From contig JAEKKV010000016.1 of NCBI GenBank assembly GCA_019510185.1, positions 186,001 through 250,000 on the forward strand: a stretch of 64,000 bases of DNA, in the 5' to 3' direction. The position numbers and the translations under genes were made by a program. Of the stretch, positions 1 to 7,850 are shown one piece after another. A model generated the notes under the pieces. The model made no database searches, was not told the origin of the DNA, and saw only the letters and a list, made by a program, of their open reading frames with translations. This DNA is from Verrucomicrobiota bacterium. Lineage in GTDB: Bacteria > Verrucomicrobiota > Verrucomicrobiia > Opitutales > Opitutaceae. Within the stretch, counting starts at the first letter, position 1, and each line of letters starts with the position of its first letter.

Positions 1-716
1 ATGCTGCCGCTGCGCGCCTTGGTCATGGCGAGGATGGCCACCTGCGTGGTGGCGGTTTCCGGGGCGATGGGCAGATGATGGCCGCTGCGCATGATATCTT
101 TCACGCGGAGGAGCAGCACGCGGCCCAGGTTGCCGCCGGGGTGGTATTTCGCGAAGTCGTTGCGCGTGAGGCCGCGCGCGGTGAGCAGCACCATGGCCAG
201 CGCATCGCCCAGGGCGAGGGCGGCGGTGGTGCTGGCGGTGGGGGCGAGCTTGAGCGGACAGGCCTCGCGAGGCACCTGATAGATGAGCTTCAGGTCGGCG
301 TTTTTCGCCAGATCGGAGGCGGGGTTGCTGGTAAAGGCCACGATGCGCACGCCGAAACGCTTCAGCACGGGGACGAGCCGGAGAACTTCCTCGGTCTGCC
401 CGCTGTTGCTCAACAGGAAGGCCAGGTCGCCTTTGCCCACGAGCCCGAAGTCGCCGTGCAACGCCTGGGTGGCGTCGAGAAAACAGGTGGACAGGCCGGT
501 GCTGTTAAAGGTGCCGACGAGCTTCTGGGCGATGTGCGCGGACTTGCCCACGCCGCTGAAAATGAGTTTTCCGCCGCCGCCGACCGCCGTCTCGACACCA
601 TGGGCGACGTCGACAAACTCCCGGCCGAGCCCGCGGGAGGTCGCCGTTAGCGCCTCCTGTTCGATTTTAATGCAGGCACGGGCGCGGTTGAGGGCGGTTT
701 TGGGGTCGAGGGCCAT
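1..716 (-). CDS. kdsD: Arabinose-5-phosphate isomerase (KdsD/GutQ family), 3' end outside the window
   Basis: Reading from an ATG at 716 leftwards gives about 238 residues with a SIS (sugar isomerase) domain: the GVGKSAHIAQKLVGTF nucleotide/sugar loop, LSNSGQTEEV, and the later GDALAMVLL and FAKYHPGG motifs typical of KdsD. A first CBS domain begins at VKDIMRSG and the gene then runs off the left edge. The family converts ribulose 5-phosphate to arabinose 5-phosphate, the first step of Kdo synthesis for lipopolysaccharide, in the cytoplasm. It is divergent from the lipoprotein gene at 793. GutQ-type paralogues cannot be excluded because the C-terminus is missing. Confidence 0.9.
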   Translation of the reverse strand, partial: MALDPKTALNRARACIKIEQEALTATSRGLGREFVDVAHGVETAVGGGGKLIFSGVGKSAHIAQKLVGTFNSTGLSTCFLDATQALHGDFGLVGKGDLAFLLSNSGQTEEVLRLVPVLKRFGVRIVAFTSNPASDLAKNADLKLIYQVPREACPLKLAPTASTTAALALGDALAMVLLTARGLTRNDFAKYHPGGNLGRVLLLRVKDIMRSGHHLPIAPETATTQVAILAMTKARSGS

Positions 717-792
717 TTAGAGTTTGAGTCGAAAGTCGGACTGCGAAACTTAGGAGCAACTTTTCACCGTTCAATCCCATTTCCCGCCGTCG

Positions 793-1701
793 ATGAGGCT
801 TCGTTTCCTTTCACTCTGTCTGTGCGCGCTCGCGGCTCTGGTGTTTGTCGCGGGGTGTGAGCGCGCCGATGTCGCGTCTTTCACGGCGGAAATCGACGAA
901 CCCAACTACCGCCGGGGCAAGGATCTTCTCCGGCAGGGGCGCAATCAGGAGGCACTCGCCTCTTTCCTCAAAGTGGTGGACAAACGCGGCGACGACGCCC
1001 CCGAATCCCACTTGGAGATCGGTATTCTCTACCAGCAGCACATCAAGGATCCGATCGCGGCGATCTACCATTACCGGAAATTCCGCGAGCTGAAGCCCAA
1101 CTCGCCGCAGGCCGACCTCGTGCGCCAGCGCATCGACGCCGCCACGCGGGATTTCGCCCGCACCCTGCCGGCCCAGCCGCTCGAAAACCAGATGGAGCAC
1201 CTCGATTTGCTCGACAAGGTTGACCAGCTTCAGCGCGAGAACTCCCAGCTCAAGGAACAGCTCATCGCCGCGAAGACCCAGGCCATCAACACGCCGCGCC
1301 CTTCCGTCTCGATGATCGCGCCCGAGCCGGCCTCGGCCGACGCCGGCTCGCCAGACGACTCCCCCATCGCGCGCGCGCCCGATGCCGACCCGGCGGGGCC
1401 GCTGGCACCCGCTCCCGTGCCCGTTGCGCCGCCCGCGCGTCCGCAGCCGACGGCGCCGACGGTTTCGCTCAACCGTCCGTCCGTCGCCACGCCGCCGCCT
1501 GCCGCGCCCCGTCCCGCCGCGCCGGTGGTCTCGGCCAACGCCCGCCGTCATACCATCGCGAAGGGCGACACCCTGTTCAGCCTCGCCCAGCGCTACTACG
1601 GCAACCGGTCCCGCTGGCGCGATATCTACGCCGCCAACCGCGACCAGCTCTCCAGCGAAAACACGCCGCTGCGCATCGGCATGGAATTGAAAATTCCGTG
1701 A
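793..1701 (+). CDS. LysM-domain lipoprotein with TPR-like N-terminal half
   Basis: The 302-residue protein starts with a lipoprotein signal peptide (hydrophobic core then VAGC, cysteine 22). TPR-like helices follow at about 40-115 (GRNQEALASFLKVVDK, DPIAAIYHYRKFRELKP) and a short coiled coil at about 135-160. A long Pro/Ala linker (about 170-248) then leads to a C-terminal LysM module (HTIAKGDTLFSLAQRYYGN to the end), which in known families binds peptidoglycan. It is probably a periplasmic envelope protein anchored in the outer membrane. The exact role is not recognisable from sequence. Confidence 0.85.
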   Translation: MRLRFLSLCLCALAALVFVAGCERADVASFTAEIDEPNYRRGKDLLRQGRNQEALASFLKVVDKRGDDAPESHLEIGILYQQHIKDPIAAIYHYRKFRELKPNSPQADLVRQRIDAATRDFARTLPAQPLENQMEHLDLLDKVDQLQRENSQLKEQLIAAKTQAINTPRPSVSMIAPEPASADAGSPDDSPIARAPDADPAGPLAPAPVPVAPPARPQPTAPTVSLNRPSVATPPPAAPRPAAPVVSANARRHTIAKGDTLFSLAQRYYGNRSRWRDIYAANRDQLSSENTPLRIGMELKIP

Positions 1702-1754
1702 GCGGCCGGGATGTCTTCCCGCGCATGAGTTCCTAACCCGCCGCCGGTTTTTCC

Positions 1755-2909
1755 ATGCCGCGAACTTCCCGTCGCACCTCCGTTTTTACCGAATCGCTCA
1801 TCCGCGAGATGACGCGCGTCGCCCAGCAGCACGGGGCGATCAATCTCTCGCAGGGGTTTCCCGACGGCGATCCGCCTCCCGCGTTGGTGCAGGCCGCGCG
1901 GGACGCGATGGACGCCGGCCGCCACCAGTACGCGATCACCTGGGGTTCGCCCGAGTTGCGGGACGCGCTGGCGGCCAAGTTCTCCCGGTTCACCGGTCTG
2001 CCCGTGGATCCGCAACGCGAACTCGTCGTCACCTGCGGGGCGACCGAGGCGATGATGGTCGCGATGATGACGGTGTGCGACCCGGGCGACCGTGTGGGCC
2101 TGTTCTCGCCGTTTTACGAAAACTACAACGCCGACGCCGTCCTCACCGGCGCGACGGCGGTGCACGTGCCGTTGCATCCGCCGCATTATCGCTTCGATCC
2201 GGCGGAACTGCGCGCGGCATTCGCGAGCGGGCTGAAGGCTTTCATTCTCTGCAATCCGTCCAACCCCTGCGGTCGCGTCTTCACACGCGAGGAGCTGGTG
2301 CAGATCGCGGCGCTGGCGGAGGAGTTCGACACGTTCGTGATCACCGACGAGGTGTACGAGCACCTTGTCTTCGACGGGCGGACGCACACCTATTTCGCCA
2401 CGCTGCCCGGCATGGCGGCGCGCACGCTGTCTTGTTCGTCGCTCTCGAAGACATTTTCCATCACCGGCTGGCGGCTCGGCTACGTGCACGCCGCGCCGGA
2501 GATCATCGCGCAGGCGCGCAAGGTCCACGATTTCCTCACGGTGGGCGCGGCCGCGCCGTTGCAGCATGCGGTCGTTACGGCGCTGCATTTTCCCGACAGT
2601 TATTACACCGGCCTCGCCGCCGAGTATCAGGCCCGGCGCGATCTCCTCCTCGGTTATCTGGACCGCACCGGACTGGCCTACACGCGACCGGAGGGGGCGT
2701 ATTTCGTGATGGTCGACATTTCGCCGTTCGGGTTCGCGAGCGACGTGGAGTTCGCGCATTGGATGACGCGCGAAATCGGCGTGGCGCCGGTGCCAGGCTC
2801 AAGCTTCTTCGCCGGCGGCGAGAACCGCTACATGCGGCTCAACTTCGCGAAAAGGCCCGAGACCTTGCACGCGGCCGGCGAGCGGTTGCTGAAGTTGAAA
2901 CGGGGATGA
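1755..2909 (+). CDS. Class I/II PLP-dependent aminotransferase
   Basis: The 384 residues match fold type I aminotransferases of the aspartate/methionine aminotransferase group. Visible signatures are INLSQGFPDGDPP near the N-terminus, ILCNPSNPCGRVFTREEL, VITDEVYEHLVFDG, and the PLP-lysine motif SSLSKTFSITGWRLGY, with a C-terminal conserved Arg in MRLNFAKR. Such enzymes transfer amino groups between amino and keto acids in the cytoplasm. The substrate (Asp, Met or kynurenine-like) cannot be fixed by reading. The start follows the lipoprotein stop by about 50 bp and the stop lies 3 bp before the next gene, suggesting co-transcription with it. Confidence 0.9.
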   Translation: MPRTSRRTSVFTESLIREMTRVAQQHGAINLSQGFPDGDPPPALVQAARDAMDAGRHQYAITWGSPELRDALAAKFSRFTGLPVDPQRELVVTCGATEAMMVAMMTVCDPGDRVGLFSPFYENYNADAVLTGATAVHVPLHPPHYRFDPAELRAAFASGLKAFILCNPSNPCGRVFTREELVQIAALAEEFDTFVITDEVYEHLVFDGRTHTYFATLPGMAARTLSCSSLSKTFSITGWRLGYVHAAPEIIAQARKVHDFLTVGAAAPLQHAVVTALHFPDSYYTGLAAEYQARRDLLLGYLDRTGLAYTRPEGAYFVMVDISPFGFASDVEFAHWMTREIGVAPVPGSSFFAGGENRYMRLNFAKRPETLHAAGERLLKLKRG

Positions 2910-2912
2910 CGC

Positions 2913-4223
2913 ATGCGCGCCGGCCATCCCACCTTTCGCGAGGCGTTTCAGTTTTGGCTCAAGCTCGGCTTCATCAGTTTTGGCGGTCCGGCGGGGCAGA
3001 TCGCGATCATGCAGCACGAGCTGGTGGAGCGGAAAAAATGGATCGGGCAGGATCGGTTTCTACATGCGCTTAATTTTTGCATGCTGCTGCCCGGCCCGGA
3101 GGCGCAGCAGCTCGCGATTTATTGCGGCTGGTTGCTGCATCGCACCTGGGGCGGGATCGTGGCGGGCGTGCTGTTCGTGCTGCCGTCGGCGTTTTTGCTT
3201 TGGGCGCTGAGCTACGTCTATGTGGCTTATGGCGCGGTGCCGTGGATTGCGGCGATCTTTTACGGATTAAAGCCGGCGGTCATGGCCATCGTGGTCGCGG
3301 CGGTGCTACGCATCGGGAAAAAGGCGCTTAAAAACGAGGTGATGTGGGCCATCGCGGCGGCGGCGTTCGGGTTGATCTTTTTTTTGAAAACGCCGTTTCC
3401 GGCCATCGTGTTCGGCGCGGCGGCGCTGGGATTCGCCGGCGGACGGTTCGTGCCGGGAAAATTCGTTTTCACATCCGGCCATGGCGGGGGCGCATCGGCA
3501 GACGGCGGGCGCGCCGTGATTGACGATGCGGCCGAGAATGCGTCGGTGAAGCCGGGCTGGAGTCGGGCGCTGCGAGTGATCGCGGTCTGCGGCGGATTAT
3601 GGGCGGCACCGATCGTCGCGATCGGATGCTGGCAGGGCTGGTCGGGAACGCTGGCGCAGGAAGGATTGTTTTTTAGCAAGGCGGCGATGGTGACCTTTGG
3701 CGGAGCCTACGCGGTTCTGCCCTATGTGGCGCAGCAGGCGGTGGATCATTTTGGCTGGTTGTCAGCGCCGCAGATGTTGGACGGACTGGCTTTTGCGGAG
3801 ACGACGCCGGGGCCGCTCATCATGGTGTTGCAGTTTGTGGGATTCATGGGCGGCTTTGGCCATCCGGGCGGACTGAGTCCGCTGATGGCGGCGACGCTGG
3901 GTGCGGCACTCACCACTTGGGTGACATTTGTGCCGTGCTTTCTGTGGATTTTCCTGGGCGCGCCGCATATCGAGCAACTGCGCGGGCGGAAGTTGCTCAC
4001 GGCGGCCTTGGGCGCGGTGACGGCGAGCGTGGTGGGCGTGATTCTGAATCTCGCGGTGTGGTTCGGCTGGCGCGTGATCTCTCCGGCGAACGGTCCGTTG
4101 GATGCCTTTGCCATCGTGGTGGGCGCGGCGGCGTTTGTGGCGTTGCACCGTTTCAAGGTGAACCTGATCGCGGTGATCGTCGCGAGCGGTGCGCTGGGGC
4201 TGGCGTGGAGCCTGGCGAAATGA
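2913..4223 (+). CDS. chrA: Chromate transporter family protein (ChrA/CHR, two-domain)
   Basis: A 436-residue hydrophobic membrane protein built from two CHR domains, the usual long-chain ChrA length. Each half opens with a glycine-rich helix motif: FISFGGPAGQIAIMQHE in the first and FGGAYAVLPYVAQQ in the second. Each also has a PGP segment (CMLLPGPEAQQLA; ETTPGPLIMVLQFVGF). Family members export chromate, but many are of unproven substrate, so resistance should not be assumed. Its TGA overlaps the ATG of the next gene in ATGA, indicating translational coupling to the MBL-fold hydrolase. Confidence 0.88.
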   Translation: MRAGHPTFREAFQFWLKLGFISFGGPAGQIAIMQHELVERKKWIGQDRFLHALNFCMLLPGPEAQQLAIYCGWLLHRTWGGIVAGVLFVLPSAFLLWALSYVYVAYGAVPWIAAIFYGLKPAVMAIVVAAVLRIGKKALKNEVMWAIAAAAFGLIFFLKTPFPAIVFGAAALGFAGGRFVPGKFVFTSGHGGGASADGGRAVIDDAAENASVKPGWSRALRVIAVCGGLWAAPIVAIGCWQGWSGTLAQEGLFFSKAAMVTFGGAYAVLPYVAQQAVDHFGWLSAPQMLDGLAFAETTPGPLIMVLQFVGFMGGFGHPGGLSPLMAATLGAALTTWVTFVPCFLWIFLGAPHIEQLRGRKLLTAALGAVTASVVGVILNLAVWFGWRVISPANGPLDAFAIVVGAAAFVALHRFKVNLIAVIVASGALGLAWSLAK

Positions 4224-4939
4224 GCACGCCTTCGGGAATCTTCACGATTCGGGGGCTGATGGGATGCTGTCACTTGCTGGTCGATGCGCACGGCGATGCC
4301 GTCCTGCTCGACACGGGACTGGTGGGAGAACCTTGGCTGATCCGTTGGCGTCTGCGCCGTCTCGGGCTGCGTGCGGATGCCATCAAGGCGATCTTGCTCA
4401 CCCATGGGCATCTCGACCACACGGGCAATCTTGCCTGGGCAAAGGCGTGGACGGGAGCGCCGGTTTACGCGCATCCCTTGGAGCAGGCGCATATCAATGG
4501 GAGTTTTCCGTACACGGGCGTTTCCCGCTGGTGCGGACGGCTGGAGCGGATGGGCCGGGCGGTTCTTCGCGTGGGAAGCGCCGTTCCGATAGACCGTTTT
4601 CTCAACGATGGCGATGAACTGCCGCTGTGGGGTGGTCTGCGCGTCGTGCATCTACCCGGGCATACCTCGGGCCATTGCGGCTTTTATAGCGCCCGGCACG
4701 ATTTGCTGTTCAGCGGAGATCTGTTCGCGAGCTACTTTTTCAATGTGCATCTGCCGCCGGCGATTTTGAACAGCGCCCCGGCCTTAATGGCCTCGAGTCT
4801 CGAAAAGGCCCGGCGGCTCAACGCCCGGTTCCTTGTGCCGCAGCACTACGATGTTTTGGACGCGGAGCTGCACCGGAAGCGCTTCGATGCGCTGCTGGCG
4901 AAAAGAGACCGGCTCACCAGTTCGCCATCGCGTTGTTGA
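4220..4939 (+). CDS. Metallo-beta-lactamase-fold hydrolase
   Basis: A 239-residue MBL-fold protein. The metal-binding HxHxDH motif is THGHLDHTGN at about residues 58-67, with later ligands in LPGHTSGHCGF and FSGDLF, and a C-terminal His in VPQHYDVLD. The fold is shared by glyoxalase II, lactonases and other hydrolases, and the substrate here is unknown. I start it at the ATG overlapping the ChrA stop, because an upstream extension in the same frame is only the shadow of ChrA. Its last 26 bp overlap the 3' end of the convergent ABC transporter gene. Confidence 0.85.
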   Translation: MSTPSGIFTIRGLMGCCHLLVDAHGDAVLLDTGLVGEPWLIRWRLRRLGLRADAIKAILLTHGHLDHTGNLAWAKAWTGAPVYAHPLEQAHINGSFPYTGVSRWCGRLERMGRAVLRVGSAVPIDRFLNDGDELPLWGGLRVVHLPGHTSGHCGFYSARHDLLFSGDLFASYFFNVHLPPAILNSAPALMASSLEKARRLNARFLVPQHYDVLDAELHRKRFDALLAKRDRLTSSPSRC

Positions 4940-6752
4940 TCTCGGCGAGTTCGTGGGAGCCATCGTCGAGCGCGAGCACGCGGAAATGGCGGGCGTGAAG
5001 CGCCTTTAGGGTGCTGCGGTGCGCGATGGTGAGGTAGGCGACATTGGGCAGGGTGGCGCGCAGGCTGAGGTAAAAGGCCTGCTCGGCGGCCTCGTCCATG
5101 GCCGAGGTCGCCTCGTCGAGGAAGATCCATTCGGGCCGGTGCAGGAAAAGGCGCGAGAGCGCCACGCGTTGCTGCTCGCCACCCGAGAGGTGCTGGGACC
5201 AATGCGCTTCTTCGTCGAGTCGCGCGGCGAGCGCGGGGGCTTGCGCGAGGGCGAGGGCGGTGCGCACAGCTTCGTCGGAAAATTTTTCCGGCGCCTCGGG
5301 ATAGCAGACGGCCGCGCGCAAGGTGCCGATGGGCAGGTAGGGCTTTTGCGGCATCACCATGCAGCGAAAAGGCGCGGGCAGGTGAACGGAGCCTTGTTCG
5401 TAAGGCCAGATGCCGGCGAGGGCGCGGAGGAGCGTGCTTTTGCCGCAGCCCGAGGGGCCGGTGATGAGCACGGAGTCGCCGGGGGTGAGGCTGAAGTTTA
5501 CAGGGGCGAGCAGCAGGCGTCCGTCGGGCCGGTAAAGCGCGAGATTCTGCACCTCCAGCCGGTCGCCGGTGTGGCCGGAGTCGTAAATCTGGCTCTGCGA
5601 CGCGCGCAACACGCGGGCGTGCTCGATGCCGCGCACGAAGCCGTCGAGGCGCTGGGTGACCGCCCACCAGCTCGCGAAAGTTTCGAAGCTGTTGATGAAA
5701 AGATTGAGGCAGCTCTGCACCCGTCCGAAGGCACCGGTGAGCTGGGTGAGCTGGCCGAGCGAGATGATGCCGGCGAAGAAACGGGGCGCGGAGAGCAGAA
5801 GCGGCACGGAGTCGGACAGGCGGAAATAAACCGCCTTGAAGGCGTTCAGGTGAATCTGCTTCACCAGGCGGGCGTTGAAGTTGCCGACGATACGGGAAAA
5901 ACTGGCGCCCAGCGTGCGGCGCTCGGCGGGTTCACCTTCGATCAGGGCGGTGCTCTCGCTGTTTTCGCGCAGGCGGATGAGACCGAAACGGAAATCGGCT
6001 TCCAACTTTTCCTGTTCGTAGGCGAGGCCGATGATGGGCTGGCCCACGCGACTCACGAGCCAGGTGCCGAGCCAGGAATACAGCAGGCAAAACCAGACGA
6101 GATGTCCGGGAATGGAGGTGAGAAACGCCATGGTGACCTCGTAGGCGTGCCAGAGGGCCAGGTAGGTGGGGTTGAGCCACGACCAGTCGGTGGAGAGACC
6201 CACCGGCGGCGGCAGATCGAGCGGCGTAGGCGGCCCGCCGGAAAGTCCCCACAGGATGACGACGAAGGACACGAAGCCGATGGCGGCGGAGAACACCTGC
6301 ATGAACAGGTCGAGCGAGGTGAAGACGAAGCTGCGGATGTCTTCGCTGATGCGTTGGTCGGGATTGTCTCCATGGGTGGAGTCAAGCTGCCCGAGGTAGT
6401 GGGCGCGGTCGCCCAGCCACTGGTCAAGGAAGCGGGTGGTCAGCCAGCGGCGCCAGCGGATCTTCAGGCTGGAAAAGAGATAATCCTCGGCGAGCCAGAA
6501 GGTGATCGAGAGAAAGATGAGCCCGATCATCACCGCGCCGAGGTGAACGAAGTAGCTGTAATCGCCGTGTTGGACGGTGTTGAAAAAATCGCGGTTCCAA
6601 TAGGAGAGGCGGATGCCGATCCAGTTCTGAAGCGCGGTGGTGGTGAGGACGGCGCCGAGGAGCAGCAGGGCGCGCCATTTTTCATCCGAAGTCCAAAACG
6701 GCCGCGCCAGGCTCCAGAAAAGGCGGAGTTTTGAGGGGAACGTCTGGGGCAC
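4914..6752 (-). CDS. ABC transporter, fused permease/ATPase of the SbmA/BacA (YddA) type
   Basis: A 612-residue fused half-transporter. The N-terminal ~330 residues hold the SbmA_BacA/ABC_membrane_2 region (WNRDFFNTVQHGDYSYF and several hydrophobic helices). The C-terminal ATPase shows Walker A GPSGCGKSTLL, signature LSGGEQQRVALSR, Walker B WIFLDEATSAMD and an H-loop in IAHRS. Relatives (YddA, BacA-related, peroxisomal ABCD type) move peptides, acyl-CoAs or cobalamin, and the substrate cannot be read here. The gene converges on and overlaps the MBL-fold gene. Confidence 0.88.
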   Translation of the reverse strand: MPQTFPSKLRLFWSLARPFWTSDEKWRALLLLGAVLTTTALQNWIGIRLSYWNRDFFNTVQHGDYSYFVHLGAVMIGLIFLSITFWLAEDYLFSSLKIRWRRWLTTRFLDQWLGDRAHYLGQLDSTHGDNPDQRISEDIRSFVFTSLDLFMQVFSAAIGFVSFVVILWGLSGGPPTPLDLPPPVGLSTDWSWLNPTYLALWHAYEVTMAFLTSIPGHLVWFCLLYSWLGTWLVSRVGQPIIGLAYEQEKLEADFRFGLIRLRENSESTALIEGEPAERRTLGASFSRIVGNFNARLVKQIHLNAFKAVYFRLSDSVPLLLSAPRFFAGIISLGQLTQLTGAFGRVQSCLNLFINSFETFASWWAVTQRLDGFVRGIEHARVLRASQSQIYDSGHTGDRLEVQNLALYRPDGRLLLAPVNFSLTPGDSVLITGPSGCGKSTLLRALAGIWPYEQGSVHLPAPFRCMVMPQKPYLPIGTLRAAVCYPEAPEKFSDEAVRTALALAQAPALAARLDEEAHWSQHLSGGEQQRVALSRLFLHRPEWIFLDEATSAMDEAAEQAFYLSLRATLPNVAYLTIAHRSTLKALHARHFRVLALDDGSHELAEINNAMANW

Positions 6753-6857
6753 GACTCCTAAAAAATGGGAAATTGGAAAAAGGACAATCCCGGGATGCGG
6801 TGTGCACCCTGTGGATCTACGAATTTCTCCGACCCGATTTTTTGCCGTCCGCCGTCC

Positions 6858-7850
6858 TTATGCGCACCAGCCTTGCAGGACCTTGATGTAATTGGCGCGC
6901 TCGTGGGCCTCGGGATTGGGGCAGCGCCTGAGGTTCATCGTTCCGCGGAGCTGGTCGACGCTCCGGTACTCGTGGTCGTTCATCCATTCGACGAGGCCGT
7001 CGATGAGCGGGACCAGGGCGCGCGGTCCGTATTCGAGGGGGAGTGACACGATTTGCACGGCGTGGGCGCCGGCCAGCAGCGCCTTGACCAAATCCTCCGC
7101 GGTGTGGATCCCGCCGCCGCACGCGAGCGAGCCTTTGAGATGGGGCGAGAGAATCGAGAGCCACCGCAGGCGCAGGAGCAATTCGTCGGAGGTGGAGAGT
7201 TTGAGCTTCGGCACGACTTCCATCGTGTCGATGTCGAAGTCGGGCTGATAAAACCGGTTGAAGAGCACGACGCCCGCGGCGCCGTGCTGATCGAGCGTGG
7301 TGGCGAACTGCGCCAGCGCGGTGTGGAAGGGCGAGAGCTTCACCGCGACGGGGATTTTTACGGTGGAGACGACGGCGCGGAGGGTTTCCAGGATGTCGGT
7401 CTCGATAAAGTTTCCGGAGGTGTTGGGGTCGGTGGCGAGCTGGTAGGTGTTGAGTTCGATGGCGTCGGCTCCGGCGGATTCGAGCAGGCGGGCGTAGTCG
7501 ACCCAGCCTCCGGGGCGCCGGCCGTTGAGCGAGGCGATGACGGGAATGGACAGGGCTTTCTTCAGCCGTTCCAGTTTTCGAACGTAGGTTTCCGGGGTGA
7601 GGCGATACTCGTTGTAGTTGGGGAAAAACGAGGTGGCTTCCGAGTGGCTTTCGGCGGGCGTTTCCAAGTGATGGAAAAGCGCGTGTTGCTCGTGCTCGAT
7701 CTGCTCCTCGAAGAGCGAATGCATCACGATGGCGGCAGCCCCGGCCTCCTCGAGCCGGTAGGCGGTGTCGAGATTTTCGCACAACGGCGATGCGCCGATC
7801 ACGAGCGGGCTCCGGAGTTTCAGGCCGAGATAGGTGGTCGATAGGTTCAT
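6858..7850 (-). CDS. Dihydroorotate dehydrogenase-like FMN protein
   Basis: A 330-residue TIM-barrel protein. The opening MNLSTTYLGLKLRSPLVIGA and later ADAIELNTY, VAVKLSPF, LACGGGIHTAEDLVKALLAGA are the FMN-binding barrel motifs of DHOD-like proteins. Its ATG overlaps the stop of the pyruvate:ferredoxin oxidoreductase gene (ATGA), so the two are translationally coupled. This DHOD-like group is commonly found beside nifJ and is probably not the pyrimidine enzyme. A redox partner role is an inference from the neighbour. A C-terminal extension (CPNPEAHERANYIKVLQGW) is present. Confidence 0.85.
   Translation of the reverse strand: MNLSTTYLGLKLRSPLVIGASPLCENLDTAYRLEEAGAAAIVMHSLFEEQIEHEQHALFHHLETPAESHSEATSFFPNYNEYRLTPETYVRKLERLKKALSIPVIASLNGRRPGGWVDYARLLESAGADAIELNTYQLATDPNTSGNFIETDILETLRAVVSTVKIPVAVKLSPFHTALAQFATTLDQHGAAGVVLFNRFYQPDFDIDTMEVVPKLKLSTSDELLLRLRWLSILSPHLKGSLACGGGIHTAEDLVKALLAGAHAVQIVSLPLEYGPRALVPLIDGLVEWMNDHEYRSVDQLRGTMNLRRCPNPEAHERANYIKVLQGWCA

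Noticed and set aside
2913..4223. Chromate resistance determinant
   Set aside because: The family match is good, but no chrB regulator or reductase is nearby, so a resistance role is not supported.
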